This document shows, piece by piece, positions 27,920-39,014 of a DNA stretch of 64,000 nt. Origin of the DNA: Bacillus thuringiensis (lineage in GTDB: Bacteria; Bacillota; Bacilli; Bacillales; Bacillaceae_G); contig NZ_JACYOF010000005.1 of NCBI RefSeq assembly GCF_014932895.1, positions 1 through 64,000 on the forward strand, read 5' to 3'. A model generated the notes under the pieces. It made no database searches. It was not told the DNA's origin and was given only the letters and a program-made list of their open reading frames with translations. The position numbers were made by a program, and so were the translations under genes. Within the stretch, counting starts at the first letter, position 1; each line of letters starts with the position of its first letter.

Positions 27920-28058
27920 TTGACTTTTTATTATCGTCCATGTAGAATCATTTTTGGGCTCTTTAAAAAAGGACGATAATACTTTTAAAGTGTAAATATA
28001 AAAGAAAATTGCTCCCTACTTGTTACTTTATGTGATGAGGGGAGCAATTTTCTTTTTT
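27920..28058 (+). promoter_or_regulatory. pyrG promoter and CTP-sensing attenuator
   Basis: TTGACT (27920-27925), 17 bp, TAGAAT (27943-27948), then a start at GGGCTC (27956-27961). B. subtilis pyrG begins with the same pppGGGCU. When CTP is low, polymerase adds extra G there, and the G-run pairs with the C/U-rich arm of a terminator. Here that terminator is GAAAATTGCTCCC (28004-28015) with GGGGAGCAATTTTC (28039-28052) and a T-run, and its left arm GCTCCCTACTT is the expected G-run target. The 11-bp inverted repeat TATTATCGTCC (27929-27939)/GGACGATAATA (27971-27981) also frames the start. Confidence 0.88.
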
Positions 28059-28140
28059 GTTTTTTGTTTAGAAAATAAAAAGAGTCTAACAATAAGATGG
28101 ATACAGTGTTATCTACATACGTTGCGCTTTGCAACGGTGA

Positions 28141-29781
<1,641 letters not shown>

Positions 29782-29782
29782 T

Positions 29783-29813
29783 AAAAAAGCGCCTGAAATA
29801 GGGCGCTTTTTTT
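29783..29813. terminator. Bidirectional terminator pyrG/ywjG
   Basis: AAAAAAGCGCC pairs with GGGCGCTTTTTTT between the convergent pyrG and ywjG; its T-run reaches the ywjG stop codon. Confidence 0.87.
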
Positions 29814-30336
29814 AATACTCGTTTAACATCTCGTCAATTGTAAATTTGATTCCGTGATAAGCAAATAAAGCTATCATTAAACTTGGGAATCCGTAGCGGT
29901 TGCCTTCATCGTCTGGAATAAGGCCTTTTAACAGTTTTATATCAATATGTACATCTGTATATTGTTCAAGTGATTCCGCACCTTCTTGAATAGCTGAGAT
30001 TCCAACGATAGATTGTCCTTCATTTTGAAGTTTTTTCGCGATTTTTACAATTTCTTCATCTGTTGAAAAACGGCTAATAAGAAGTACACGATCTGCAGAA
30101 GTTACTTCTACTTCTTTACCATTTTCAAATAAGCGTTTTGCTTGTTTCATCGGTTCAGCACCGAATAGCGCTTCAGCAACAACGCCCTCCATTTCATTTG
30201 CACCATATAAATAAATGTAACCATCGCCAACTAGTGCTTGAGCAAGTAAACGAGCACTATCTTCTATATTCATTTCCTCTTTTTGAGAAACTCTGGAGAA
30301 ATAACCACTTAACTGAGTTGAAAAAATTTTTAACAT
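29812..30336 (-). CDS. ywjG: DUF2529 protein YwjG
   Basis: 174 aa, conserved in Bacillus between pyrG and spo0F, but here on the opposite strand to both. The sequence suggests a SIS-like alpha/beta fold: YIYLYGANEMEGV in the first half and RVLLISRFSTDEEI later. No catalytic motif is recognised, and function is unknown. AAAGGAGC precedes the ATG. Confidence 0.85.
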   Translation of the reverse strand: MLKIFSTQLSGYFSRVSQKEEMNIEDSARLLAQALVGDGYIYLYGANEMEGVVAEALFGAEPMKQAKRLFENGKEVEVTSADRVLLISRFSTDEEIVKIAKKLQNEGQSIVGISAIQEGAESLEQYTDVHIDIKLLKGLIPDDEGNRYGFPSLMIALFAYHGIKFTIDEMLNEY

Positions 30337-30452
30337 AATATAGCTCCTTTCGTACGTGTTTGCCGGCTTTCATTATAGTTTATTTTTTGAGAAAGGTGAA
30401 ATCGTAGGGTAGCATAACAAAATAGGAGACGGTAAAATAAGAAAGAATAGGA

Positions 30453-30480
30453 AGGAATTTGGCAAAGAATAGCGAAAATA
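30453..30480 (+). promoter_or_regulatory. Possible sigma-H promoter of spo0F
   Basis: AGGAATTT (30453-30460) resembles the sigma-H -35; GCGAAAAT (30472-30479) is a weaker -10 with slightly long spacing. spo0F is known to be sigma-H dependent in B. subtilis. The call rests mainly on that. Confidence 0.3.
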
Positions 30481-30537
30481 AATCGATAAGATATAAGAAG
30501 CTTTAAATCTTGTATTTACACAGAAAGGTTGGGAGTT

Positions 30538-30906
30538 ATGGAAGGGAAAATTTTAATCGTTGATGATCAATATGGCATTCGTGTGTTATTACATGAAGTG
30601 TTCCAAAAAGAAGGTTATCAGACGTTCCAAGCAGCGAATGGATTTCAAGCTTTAGATATCGTGAAAAAAGATAATCCGGATTTAGTTGTGTTAGACATGA
30701 AAATTCCAGGTATGGATGGTATAGAGATTTTAAAGCATGTAAAAGAAATTGATGAAAGTATTAAAGTAATTTTAATGACTGCTTATGGAGAACTTGATAT
30801 GATCCAAGAAGCAAAAGATTTAGGAGCTTTAATGCATTTTGCTAAACCATTTGATATTGATGAAATTCGTCAAGCAGTGAGAAATGAACTCGCTGTAGAG
30901 GCATAA
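30538..30906 (+). CDS. spo0F: Sporulation phosphorelay response regulator Spo0F
   Basis: 122-aa single receiver domain that takes phosphate from sporulation kinases and hands it to Spo0B. Asp9/Asp10 (VDDQYG), phosphorylated Asp53 ([10 protein letters not shown]), Thr in MTAYGELD and Lys in FAKPFD are present; the [12 protein letters not shown] helix is close to B. subtilis. I use ATG 30538 (GGTTGGGAG upstream); a TTG three codons earlier is possible. Confidence 0.96.
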   Translation: MEGKILIVDDQYGIRVLLHEVFQKEGYQTFQAANGFQALDIVKKDNPDLVVLDMKIPGMDGIEILKHVKEIDESIKVILMTAYGELDMIQEAKDLGALMHFAKPFDIDEIRQAVRNELAVEA

Positions 30907-31116
30907 AAATGAATTTTTTATAAAAAATATAGAAAAAAGCGTTTACATGGACTATTGAGCAGGTGAATACGGTTGAGTTTTTGAGTACAAGTTGTTATCC
31001 TATTGAGTGTAGAAAAAAGTCCGGTATGTAGATATACATATTTTACCTTATTCTGGTCATACTACCAGCGATAAGAACTTATCGGATACAAAAAACGTTT
31101 TTTAGGAGGATTCACC

Positions 31117-31974
31117 ATGCCTTTAGTTTCTATGAAAGAAATGCTAAACAAAGCACTAGAAGGAAAATACGCAGTTGGTCAATTCAACATGAACAACTTA
31201 GAGTGGACTCAAGCTATCTTAGCTGCTGCGGAAGAAGAAAAGTCTCCTGTAATCCTAGGTGTATCTGAGGGTGCAGCTCGTCATATGACTGGTTTCAAAA
31301 CAGTTGTAGCTATGGTTAAAGCTTTAATCGAAGAAATGAACATCACTGTTCCTGTAGCGATTCACCTTGACCATGGTTCAAGCTTCGAAAAATGTAAAGA
31401 AGCAATCGATGCAGGTTTCACATCTGTAATGATTGACGCTTCTCACCACCCATTCGAAGAAAACGTTGAAACTACTAAAAAAGTAGTAGAATATGCACAC
31501 GCTCGTAACGTATCTGTAGAAGCTGAGCTTGGAACAGTTGGCGGACAAGAAGACGACGTAATCGCTGAAGGCGTTATCTACGCTGATCCTGCAGAGTGTA
31601 AGCACCTTGTTGAAGCAACAGGTATCGATTGCCTAGCTCCAGCTTTAGGTTCTGTACATGGTCCTTACAAAGGTGAGCCTAACTTAGGATTCGCTGAAAT
31701 GGAACAAGTTCGTGACTTCACTGGCGTACCTTTAGTATTACACGGTGGTACTGGTATCCCAACTGCTGATATCGTAAAAGCTATCTCTTTAGGTACTTCT
31801 AAAATCAACGTAAACACTGAGAACCAAATCGAGTTTACAAAAGCTGTTCGTGAAGTATTAAATAAAGATCAAGAAGTTTACGATCCACGTAAATTTATCG
31901 GACCTGGCCGCGAAGCTATCAAAGCAACTGTTATTGGTAAAATTCGTGAATTCGGTTCTAACGGTAAAGCGTAA
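31117..31974 (+). CDS. fba: Class II fructose-bisphosphate aldolase
   Basis: Zinc aldolase of glycolysis and gluconeogenesis, 285 aa. Metal and catalytic regions are visible: HLDHGSSFE (Asp, His), [36 protein letters not shown] (His) and [10 protein letters not shown] (His). Codon choice is strongly biased, as for highly expressed genes. The ribosome site AGGAGG is optimal. A 210-bp upstream region includes a partial match to a catabolite-responsive element at 30933-30946 (two mismatches). Confidence 0.97.
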   Translation: MPLVSMKEMLNKALEGKYAVGQFNMNNLEWTQAILAAAEEEKSPVILGVSEGAARHMTGFKTVVAMVKALIEEMNITVPVAIHLDHGSSFEKCKEAIDAGFTSVMIDASHHPFEENVETTKKVVEYAHARNVSVEAELGTVGGQEDDVIAEGVIYADPAECKHLVEATGIDCLAPALGSVHGPYKGEPNLGFAEMEQVRDFTGVPLVLHGGTGIPTADIVKAISLGTSKINVNTENQIEFTKAVREVLNKDQEVYDPRKFIGPGREAIKATVIGKIREFGSNGKA

Positions 31975-31990
31975 GAATAAAATTCCGTTT

Positions 31991-32025
31991 TGGAAACCGT
32001 CTAGTCTTTTAGACGGTTTCCTTTC
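31991..32025 (+). terminator. Terminator of fba
   Basis: GGAAACCGTCTA pairs with TAGACGGTTTCC, followed by a T-rich stretch (TTTCG). Confidence 0.8.
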
Positions 32026-32255
32026 GTTGTATAATGAAAGCGTGAACAAGTCTAAAGATTTTATAAAGTGCATTTTTAAATCTTTAAATATAGAAAATAA
32101 TGTGCATAATCCTATTAATAAATGTGATAAGTATCTGAATTTAATTCGATGAATAGTTAACCTTCATCTATTTGTACTACAGGGGAACTTTAGGTGATGG
32201 TTTTCGATTTATTGAGCTTTTAGGGTGGAAAGAGTGATTGAGATTCTTAAGGGGA

Positions 32256-32287
32256 ATCTTCTACTTCTTCATAGGGAAGTAGAAGAT
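32256..32287 (+). other. 12-bp hairpin in the murAB leader
   Basis: ATCTTCTACTTC (32256-32267) and GAAGTAGAAGAT (32276-32287) form a perfect stem with an 8-nt loop 28 nt before the murAB start. No T-run follows, so it is not a standard terminator. Confidence 0.5.
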
Positions 32288-32315
32288 AAATACATTCACA
32301 AGAAGGGAGCTCAAT

Positions 32316-33605
32316 ATGGAAAAATTGCTAATTGAAGGCGGAAGAGCTTTAAATGGAACAATTCGTGTGAGTGGTGCAAAGAACAGTGCTGTTGCGCTAA
32401 TTCCAGCGACGATTTTAGCAGATACTCCGGTAACTATTGGTGGCGTTCCTAATATTTCGGATGTGAAAATGTTAGGAGACTTACTAGAGGAAATTGGGGG
32501 GAAAGTAACTTATGGGCAGGAGGAAGAGATGGTAGTTGATCCTTCTAACATGGTTGCGATGCCTTTACCAAATGGAAAAGTGAAAAAATTGCGCGCCTCG
32601 TATTACTTAATGGGGGCAATGCTTGGCCGTTTTAAAAAAGCTGTTATTGGGCTTCCTGGTGGATGTCATTTAGGGCCGAGGCCGATTGATCAGCATATTA
32701 AAGGTTTTGAAGCGCTAGGTGCGCATGTTACGAATGAACAGGGTGCTATTTATTTAAGAGCAGATGAACTACGTGGAGCACGTATTTATTTAGATGTTGT
32801 TAGTGTAGGAGCGACGATTAATATTATGCTAGCGGCTGTACGTGCGAAAGGTAGAACTGTTATTGAAAATGCAGCGAAAGAACCAGAGATTATTGATGTA
32901 GCTACATTGTTAACAAGCATGGGAGCGCGCATTAAAGGTGCTGGTACAGATGTAATTCGAATTGATGGTGTGGACTCTTTACACGGTTGCCACCATACTA
33001 TCATTCCAGATCGTATTGAAGCTGGTACGTATATGATTTTAGGAGCCGCGTCAGGGGGAGAAGTAACAGTTGATAATGTTATTCCTCAGCATTTAGAGTC
33101 AGTTACTGCAAAGCTAAGAGAAGCTGGTGTCCAAGTTGAAACGAACGATGACCAGATTACAGTGAACGGTAATAGAAGGTTGAAAGTAGTCGACATAAAA
33201 ACGCTTGTATATCCAGGGTTCCCAACGGATTTACAGCAGCCGTTTACGACGCTTTTAACAAAGGCGCACGGAACGGGAGTTGTAACAGATACAATTTACG
33301 GTGCGCGTTTCAAACATATTGATGAATTACGTCGTATGAATGCACAAATTAAAGTAGAAGGTCGTTCGGCAATCTTAACTGGTCCTGTTTTATTACAAGG
33401 TGCAAAAGTGAAAGCAAGTGACTTACGAGCTGGAGCGGCCCTTGTTATAGCGGGCTTAATGGCGGATGGCATTACAGAAGTAACAGGACTGGAGCATATC
33501 GATCGAGGCTATGAAAATATAGTAGACAAGCTTAAAGGGCTTGGTGCAAACATTTGGCGAGAACAAATGACAAGGCACGAAATTGAAGAAATGAAGAATG
33601 CATAA
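32316..33605 (+). CDS. murAB: UDP-N-acetylglucosamine 1-carboxyvinyltransferase
   Basis: Second MurA-type enzyme (MurAB/MurZ) catalysing the first committed step of peptidoglycan synthesis; 429 aa. The active-site Cys117 in GGCHLGPRP, the site of fosfomycin attack, is present; Lys22 in SGAKNSA also kept. Location between fba and glpX matches B. subtilis murAB. AGGGAGC precedes the ATG. Confidence 0.95.
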   Translation: MEKLLIEGGRALNGTIRVSGAKNSAVALIPATILADTPVTIGGVPNISDVKMLGDLLEEIGGKVTYGQEEEMVVDPSNMVAMPLPNGKVKKLRASYYLMGAMLGRFKKAVIGLPGGCHLGPRPIDQHIKGFEALGAHVTNEQGAIYLRADELRGARIYLDVVSVGATINIMLAAVRAKGRTVIENAAKEPEIIDVATLLTSMGARIKGAGTDVIRIDGVDSLHGCHHTIIPDRIEAGTYMILGAASGGEVTVDNVIPQHLESVTAKLREAGVQVETNDDQITVNGNRRLKVVDIKTLVYPGFPTDLQQPFTTLLTKAHGTGVVTDTIYGARFKHIDELRRMNAQIKVEGRSAILTGPVLLQGAKVKASDLRAGAALVIAGLMADGITEVTGLEHIDRGYENIVDKLKGLGANIWREQMTRHEIEEMKNA

Positions 33606-33710
33606 AGTTCAACTAATCGGGCTTTAACGGGCAGTTGATTGTTCACTTAACTTTTTTGCTCCCAACAAATTTAGATTTGGGAATCTTACTGCTCGTTACA
33701 GCGGGATAAA
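33606..33710. repeat. Possible B. cereus group dispersed repeat (GGGC-rich)
   Basis: The stretch beginning CAACTAATCGGGCTTTAACG, with later GGGATAAAG, resembles the element at 59524-59605 (AATCGGGCTTTTACTGCCCG). Both sit between genes and are rich in short inverted repeats. Assignment to a bcr-type family is from memory of such repeats, not from alignment. Confidence 0.4.
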
Positions 33711-33761
33711 GTAGTGATACTTCCGCAAGTGGGGAGCGAAGAATCACTACTTGCGGAAGTA
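33711..33761 (+). promoter_or_regulatory. Pseudoknot-like leader element before glpX
   Basis: Four segments occur in the order 1-2-1'-2'. GTAGTGAT (33711-33718) pairs with ATCACTAC (33743-33750), and ACTTCCGCAA (33719-33728) pairs with TTGCGGAAGT (33751-33760), separated by 14 nt. The two stems are contiguous and interleaved, as in an H-type pseudoknot, or they compete, since stem 2 can extend to 13 bp by invading stem 1. The glpX ribosome site is about 40 nt further on. Confidence 0.5.
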
Positions 33762-33815
33762 CACTTTATAGAAAAATACGGCAGAAATATAAAGACTTAA
33801 AGGAGAGGGATTATC

Positions 33816-34781
33816 GTGGAAAGAAGTTTATCTATGGAGTTAGTACGTGTAACAGAGGCTGCAGCATTATCATCAGCGCGTTGGATGGGACGCGGAAAAA
33901 AAGATGAAGCAGACGGTGCAGCAACATCAGCTATGCGTGATGTATTTGATACAGTTCCGATGAAAGGTACAGTTGTAATTGGTGAAGGTGAAATGGATGA
34001 AGCACCAATGCTATATATCGGAGAGAAACTAGGTACAGGATATGGACCACGTGTAGACGTTGCGGTTGATCCTTTAGAAGGGACAAATATCGTAGCAGCG
34101 GGTGGGTGGAATGCTCTTGCTGTTATTGCAATTGCAGATCACGGTAATTTGTTACATGCTCCTGACATGTACATGGATAAAATCGCGGTTGGCCCAGAAG
34201 CGGTTGGAGCGGTTGATATTAATGCGCCTATTATCGATAACTTACGTGCAGTTGCGAAAGCGAAAAATAAAGATATCGAAGACGTTGTAGCGACAGTTTT
34301 AAACCGTCCGCGTCATCAAGCGATCATCGAAGAAATTCGTAAAGCTGGCGCTCGTATTAAATTAATCAACGATGGAGATGTAGCTGGAGCAATCAATACA
34401 GCATTTGACCGTACAGGTGTAGATATTTTATTTGGTTCAGGTGGAGCACCTGAAGGTGTATTAGCTGCAGTTGCATTAAAATGTTTAGGTGGAGAGATTC
34501 AAGGAAAACTATTGCCACAAGATGAAGCTGAATTAACACGTTGTAAAAAGATGGGCATAGACGACATTAATCGTATCCTTCGCATGGAGGATTTAGTAAA
34601 AGGTGACGATGCAATCTTTGCAGCAACAGGTGTAACAGATGGAGAACTATTACGAGGTGTTCAATTTAAAGGTAGCGTTGGAACAACACAATCCCTTGTT
34701 ATGCGTGCGAAATCAGGCACAGTACGCTTCGTAGATGGACGCCATAGCCTAAATAAAAAACCGAACTTGGTTATTAAATAA
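33816..34781 (+). CDS. glpX: Class II fructose-1,6-bisphosphatase GlpX
   Basis: Gluconeogenic phosphatase, 321 aa from GTG 33816 with AGGAGAGGG upstream. Signatures: [30 protein letters not shown] (metal-binding Glu/Asp) and [12 protein letters not shown] (Asp, Glu). Adjacent to murAB and rho as in B. subtilis ywjI. The leader carries an unusual structured element (33711-33761). Confidence 0.95.
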   Translation: MERSLSMELVRVTEAAALSSARWMGRGKKDEADGAATSAMRDVFDTVPMKGTVVIGEGEMDEAPMLYIGEKLGTGYGPRVDVAVDPLEGTNIVAAGGWNALAVIAIADHGNLLHAPDMYMDKIAVGPEAVGAVDINAPIIDNLRAVAKAKNKDIEDVVATVLNRPRHQAIIEEIRKAGARIKLINDGDVAGAINTAFDRTGVDILFGSGGAPEGVLAAVALKCLGGEIQGKLLPQDEAELTRCKKMGIDDINRILRMEDLVKGDDAIFAATGVTDGELLRGVQFKGSVGTTQSLVMRAKSGTVRFVDGRHSLNKKPNLVIK

Positions 34782-34847
34782 AAAGCGTAAAAGGCTTATT
34801 TATCCCCCTTTAAAATAGGGTGAGTGGAAAAAAGTAAGAAATATAAA

Positions 34848-34880
34848 AAGCGAAGACAAATTTTCTTGTCTTCGCTTCTT
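34848..34880 (+). terminator. Terminator of glpX
   Basis: AAGCGAAGACAA pairs with TTGTCTTCGCTT around a short AT loop. The T-tail is weak (CTTGTATTTG). Confidence 0.7.
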
Positions 34881-35040
34881 GTATTTGTGTTCCAACGTAT
34901 TGATTAAAACTAGATAAAAGGGTTACAATAGTGAATATTACCCTACTTGAACTTATTGCCTTTCATTATTAATTATTTGCCTTCCGTATTTTTCCCTTTA
35001 CCCATGAAAAAAGAGAATAACGTTAAAGTGTGGTGTCTGA

Positions 35041-36312
35041 ATGAATTTGTCAATTGCAGCATTAGAAAACATGAAATTAAAAGAGTTATACGAGCTTGCG
35101 AAAGAATTTAAGATTTCGTATTATAGCAAGTTAACGAAAAAAGAGTTAATTTTTTCTATTTTGAAAGCTCGAGCAGAAAAAGAAGGTTTCTTTTTCATGG
35201 AAGGCGTATTAGAAATTATTCAATCAGAAGGATTTGGATTCCTACGTCCTATCAACTATTCTCCAAGCTCAGAAGATATTTATATCTCAGCTTCGCAAAT
35301 TCGTCGTTTCGATTTACGTAATGGAGACAAGGTTTCTGGTAAAGTACGACCTCCGAAAGAAAATGAACGCTATTTTGGGTTATTACAAGTTGAAGCTGTA
35401 AACGGAGATGATCCAGATTCAGCAAAAGAGCGTGTGCATTTCCCTGCATTAACACCATTATACCCGGATCGCCAAATGAAGTTGGAAACGGAACCAAAAA
35501 AGTTACCGACACGCATCATGGATTTAATCGCACCAGTTGGATTTGGACAACGTGGTTTAATTGTCGCGCCTCCAAAGGCTGGTAAAACAAGTCTATTAAA
35601 AGAAATCGCGCACAGTGTTACAACAAATCATCCGGAAGCAGAATTAATTGTGCTTTTAATTGATGAGCGTCCAGAGGAAGTAACAGACATTGAACGTTCT
35701 GTTAAGGGAGATGTTGTAAGTTCTACTTTTGATGAAGTACCAGAAAATCATATTAAAGTAGCTGAACTTGTGTTAGAACGTGCGATGCGTCTTGTAGAGC
35801 ACAAAAAAGATGTTATCATTTTAATGGATAGTATTACCCGTTTAGCTCGAGCTTACAACCTTGTTATTCCACCAAGTGGTAGAACATTATCGGGTGGTAT
35901 TGACCCAGCTGCCTTCCATAGACCGAAGCGTTTCTTTGGAGCTGCGCGTAATATTGAAGAAGGCGGTAGCTTAACGATTTTAGCAACAGCCCTTGTTGAT
36001 ACAGGATCTCGTATGGACGATGTTATTTATGAGGAATTTAAAGGAACTGGAAATATGGAACTTCACTTAGATCGTTCATTAGCTGAACGTCGTATCTTCC
36101 CGGCGATTGATATTCGTCGTTCTGGTACACGTAAAGAAGACCTATTAATTCCGAAAGAACATTTAGACAAGCTGTGGGGTATTCGTAAAACAATGCGTGA
36201 TACACCAGACTTTGTTGAAAGCTTCTTACGTAAACTCCGTCAAACGAAGACAAATGAAGAATTTTTACAAAACATTGTTGCAGACTCGAAAAGATATGTA
36301 ACAACGAAGTAA
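35041..36312 (+). CDS. rho: Transcription termination factor Rho
   Basis: Hexameric RNA-dependent ATPase helicase, 423 aa. The N-terminal helical Rho_N domain ([13 protein letters not shown]) is followed by the OSB-type RNA-binding domain ([17 protein letters not shown]) and an ATPase domain with Walker A in [13 protein letters not shown] and Walker B in DVIILMDSI. Close to B. subtilis Rho along its length. The ribosome site is poor (GTGTGGTG), which is compatible with low expression and autoregulation. Confidence 0.96.
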   Translation: MNLSIAALENMKLKELYELAKEFKISYYSKLTKKELIFSILKARAEKEGFFFMEGVLEIIQSEGFGFLRPINYSPSSEDIYISASQIRRFDLRNGDKVSGKVRPPKENERYFGLLQVEAVNGDDPDSAKERVHFPALTPLYPDRQMKLETEPKKLPTRIMDLIAPVGFGQRGLIVAPPKAGKTSLLKEIAHSVTTNHPEAELIVLLIDERPEEVTDIERSVKGDVVSSTFDEVPENHIKVAELVLERAMRLVEHKKDVIILMDSITRLARAYNLVIPPSGRTLSGGIDPAAFHRPKRFFGAARNIEEGGSLTILATALVDTGSRMDDVIYEEFKGTGNMELHLDRSLAERRIFPAIDIRRSGTRKEDLLIPKEHLDKLWGIRKTMRDTPDFVESFLRKLRQTKTNEEFLQNIVADSKRYVTTK

Positions 36313-36327
36313 AGGGAAAAGATTGGG

Positions 36328-36358
36328 ACTCGCTTATTTTGTAGTAAGCGAGTTTTTT
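36328..36358 (+). terminator. Terminator of rho
   Basis: ACTCGCTTA pairs with TAAGCGAGT, followed by TTTTT. Confidence 0.82.
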
Positions 36359-36425
36359 ACGTTGTTTAGGCGATGTTAAAGAGAGAAATAAGTGGAAGAA
36401 CCTTAGCTGGTCAGAGCTGAACGAC

Positions 36426-36530
36426 CCCTCTTCACTTTTAGGTAATATCTAGCTTCAGCCGCTAGAATGAACGGTGGCTTAGCTTCTTCCTATTCTGAGC
36501 GAGCCGCCTCCACTTTTAATTTAAAAAGAC
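36426..36530. repeat. Dispersed repeat, TCTAGC-GGCTAGAA family, copy A
   Basis: Core TCTAGCTTCAGCCGCTAGAA, bounded by CACTTTTAGG on the left and CACTTTTAATTT on the right. Similar units lie at 37655-37882 (two in tandem) and 43681-43790. Confidence 0.65.
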
Positions 36531-36666
36531 AAAAACAGGTAGTTGCAAAATGAAGTTAGCCTTGTTATAATTTCATCATATGTGTTTCATCAATATAGTT
36601 GTGTATGCAGCTGAAGATGAAAAACTCTGTTTCGAAAATGATTCAGGGCGGAAGGAGATGAAAAGA

Positions 36667-36912
36667 ATGAAAGCAGGAATTCACCCAGATTACAAGAAAG
36701 TTGTATTCATGGACACAAACACAGGCTTCAAATTCTTAAGCGGATCTACTAGAGGATCTAACGAAACTGTTGAGTGGGAAGATGGTAACACTTATCCATT
36801 ACTAAAAGTTGAGATCAGTTCTGATTCTCACCCATTCTACACTGGACGTCAGAAGTTTGCTACTGCAGACGGACGCGTTGACCGCTTCAATAAGAAATAC
36901 GGTCTTAAGTAA
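36667..36912 (+). CDS. rpmE2: Ribosomal protein L31, type B (zinc-free)
   Basis: 81 aa starting [20 protein letters not shown], with AAGGAG 8 nt before ATG 36667. It lacks the CXXC...CXXC zinc-binding cysteines of the standard L31 and has the longer type B loop ([16 protein letters not shown]). In B. subtilis the gene at this place between rho and tdk is the cysteine-containing rpmE. A longer frame from 36580 is rejected because the extra residues are not L31-like. Confidence 0.93.
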   Translation: MKAGIHPDYKKVVFMDTNTGFKFLSGSTRGSNETVEWEDGNTYPLLKVEISSDSHPFYTGRQKFATADGRVDRFNKKYGLK

Positions 36913-36922
36913 TAAAAACATA

Positions 36923-36960
36923 AAACAGGCAAGTGTATCTATTCGCTTGTCTGTTTTTTT
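36923..36960 (+). terminator. Terminator of rpmE2
   Basis: AAAACAGGCAAGTG pairs imperfectly with CGCTTGTCTGTTTT, followed by T residues. Confidence 0.8.
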
Positions 36961-37020
36961 TGCGAAAATATTATACCTTTACCCTACTTTTAAGTAAAAA
37001 GTAGATGAAAGGAGAGCTTC

Positions 37021-37608
37021 ATGTACTTAATAAATCAAAACGGTTGGATTGAAGTAATTTGCGGTAGTATGTTTTCTGGCAAATCGGAGGAGCTTATCCG
37101 CCGTGTGCGTCGTACACAATTTGCGAAACAACATGCAATTGTATTTAAACCATGTATTGATAATCGCTATAGTGAAGAAGACGTTGTATCACATAACGGA
37201 TTAAAGGTAAAAGCAGTTCCTGTTTCAGCTTCAAAAGATATATTTGAACATATCACAGAAGAGATGGATGTAATTGCAATCGATGAGGTGCAATTCTTTG
37301 ATGGGGACATTGTGGAAGTGGTGCAAGTATTGGCAAATCGTGGCTATCGTGTCATTGTAGCTGGTTTAGACCAAGATTTCCGTGGTCTACCATTTGGACA
37401 AGTTCCTCAGCTGATGGCGATTGCTGAACATGTAACAAAATTACAGGCAGTATGTTCTGCGTGTGGATCTCCAGCAAGTCGTACACAACGATTAATCAAT
37501 GGAGAACCAGCGGCATTTGATGATCCGATTATTTTAGTTGGGGCTTCAGAATCGTATGAACCACGCTGTCGTCATTGTCATGCAGTTCCTACAAACAAAG
37601 ATAAGTAA
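37021..37608 (+). CDS. tdk: Thymidine kinase
   Basis: Salvage enzyme phosphorylating thymidine; 195 aa. P-loop [10 protein letters not shown] at 15-24, Walker B-like IAIDEVQFF, and a zinc site made of CSACG and CRHCH near the C-terminus. GAAAGGAGAG precedes the ATG. Confidence 0.96.
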   Translation: MYLINQNGWIEVICGSMFSGKSEELIRRVRRTQFAKQHAIVFKPCIDNRYSEEDVVSHNGLKVKAVPVSASKDIFEHITEEMDVIAIDEVQFFDGDIVEVVQVLANRGYRVIVAGLDQDFRGLPFGQVPQLMAIAEHVTKLQAVCSACGSPASRTQRLINGEPAAFDDPIILVGASESYEPRCRHCHAVPTNKDK

Positions 37609-37634
37609 ACTCGCTGTGTAGGGCGGGTTTTTTT
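37606..37634 (+). terminator. Terminator of tdk
   Basis: AACTCGC pairs with GCGGGTT (one G-U) over a 7-9 nt loop, then seven T. The stem overlaps the tdk stop codon. Confidence 0.7.
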
Positions 37635-37946
37635 CAAAATAGAGGAAGAGCCGTGCGAGCCGCTCGCGCTTTTAAATATTATCTAATTCCGGTAGCTAGC
37701 TCTTCATATGTAGGAATCTTAGCTGGACAAGCTACCTACACTTTTAAATATATTATCTAGCTCTAGCGGCTAGAATCTTCGGTCATTTCGCTCTCTTACT
37801 CGAAACCAAAAGCGCTTCAAGGTCGAGAGCTTAAAGTGCCCTGCGATTTTGAGTGAGCCGCTTGCGCTTTTAAATATAATTTGCGTTTTTTTGATTAAGT
37901 ACCATATACTATTTGTATTAGATACTAGGATGTAGAGGTGAATGAT
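37609..37946. other. Intergenic region filled by tandem dispersed repeats
   Basis: Apart from the tdk terminator and a short AT-rich promoter-like segment (TATACT at 37904-37909), this gap consists of repeat units described separately. Confidence 0.6.
37655..37882. repeat. Dispersed repeat, TCTAGC-GGCTAGAA family, tandem copies B1 and B2
   Basis: Two units in a row. B1 runs from CGCTTTTAAATATTATCTAA to about 37750 with core TCTAATTCCGGTAGCTAG. B2 starts CACTTTTAAATATATTATC with core TCTAGCTCTAGCGGCTAGAA and contains a hairpin CTCGAAACC...GGTCGAGAG. The set ends GAGCCGCTTGCGCTTTTAAA. The same CTTTTAAAT boundary recurs at each unit junction. Confidence 0.7.
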
Positions 37947-39014
37947 GTGTTAGATCGTTTGCAAGCTGTAGAAAATCGTTATGAGAAGTTAAATGAATTG
38001 TTAAGCGACCCAGCGATTATTAGTGATTCAAATAAGCTTCGTGAATATTCAAAGGAACAATCTGATATACAAGAAACGGTAGAGGTGTACCGTGAGTACA
38101 AAGATGTTCGTGAGCAATTAAAAGATGCGAAAGCAATGTTAGAAGATAAGTTAGACGCAGAAATGCGTGAAATGGTAAAAGAAGAAGTTTCTGAGTTAGA
38201 GGCACAAGAAAAAACATTATCAGAGCGTCTGAAAATTTTACTTGTTCCAAAAGACCCTAACGATGATAAGAACGTTATCGTTGAGGTTCGTGGGGCTGCT
38301 GGCGGTGATGAGGCAGCTTTATTCGCTGGTGATTTATACCGTATGTATAGCCGTTATGCTGAGGTACAAGGTTGGAAAACTGAAATTATTGAGGCGAGCT
38401 ATACAGAACTAGGTGGATATAAAGAGATTATCTTTATGATTAATGGTAAAGGTGCTTTCGCGAAGTTGAAATTCGAGAATGGTGCTCACCGTGTTCAACG
38501 TGTTCCTGAAACGGAATCTGGCGGACGTATTCATACATCTACGGCAACTGTAGCTGTATTACCAGAAGCTGAAGAAGTTGAAATTGACATTCATGAAAAA
38601 GATGTTCGTGTTGATACGTTTGCTTCTAGTGGCCCTGGTGGACAAAGTGTTAATACAACAATGTCAGCAGTACGTTTAACGCATTTACCGACTGGTGTAG
38701 TTGTATCTTGTCAGGACGAGAAGTCACAAATTAAGAACAAAGAAAAAGCAATGAAAGTATTACGTGCACGTGTTTATGATAAATTTAGACAAGAAGCGCA
38801 AGCTGAATATGATCAAAACCGTAAGCAAGCTGTTGGTACAGGTGATCGTTCAGAGCGTATTCGTACGTATAATTTCCCGCAAAACCGTGTTACAGACCAT
38901 CGAATCGGTTTAACGATTCAAAAGCTAGATCAAATCTTACAAGGTAAGTTAGATGATTTCATCAATGCCTTAGTGATGGAAGATCAGGCTCAAAAGATGG
39001 AGGCAGCTGAGTAA
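37947..39014 (+). CDS. prfA: Peptide chain release factor 1
   Basis: Recognises UAA/UAG and triggers peptide release; 355 aa from GTG 37947, which has AGAGGTG 6 nt upstream and gives the expected N-terminus ([15 protein letters not shown]). GGQ at 231-233 ([12 protein letters not shown]) and the stop-recognition PxT position PET at 187-189 are seen. Its stop overlaps the prmC start (TAATG), coupling it with the enzyme that methylates the GGQ glutamine. Confidence 0.96.
   Translation: MLDRLQAVENRYEKLNELLSDPAIISDSNKLREYSKEQSDIQETVEVYREYKDVREQLKDAKAMLEDKLDAEMREMVKEEVSELEAQEKTLSERLKILLVPKDPNDDKNVIVEVRGAAGGDEAALFAGDLYRMYSRYAEVQGWKTEIIEASYTELGGYKEIIFMINGKGAFAKLKFENGAHRVQRVPETESGGRIHTSTATVAVLPEAEEVEIDIHEKDVRVDTFASSGPGGQSVNTTMSAVRLTHLPTGVVVSCQDEKSQIKNKEKAMKVLRARVYDKFRQEAQAEYDQNRKQAVGTGDRSERIRTYNFPQNRVTDHRIGLTIQKLDQILQGKLDDFINALVMEDQAQKMEAAE

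Larger units (their letters stand above)
31975..32315. other. Intergenic region where B. subtilis carries tal
   Basis: 341 bp with no credible gene. It contains the fba terminator, a TATAAT-like element near 32029, AT-rich sequence and a hairpin at 32256-32287 before murAB. B. subtilis has the transaldolase gene ywjH here. Confidence 0.6.
36313..36666. other. Intergenic region with terminator and dispersed repeat
   Basis: Between rho and rpmE2: rho terminator (36328-36358), a dispersed repeat (36426-36530), and AT-rich sequence with TATAAT at 36566-36571, the likely rpmE2 promoter. Confidence 0.6.

Noticed and set aside
30933-30946. cre-like AAAAAGCGTTTACA before fba
   Set aside because: Both first bases of the consensus are wrong; AT-rich background makes such matches frequent.
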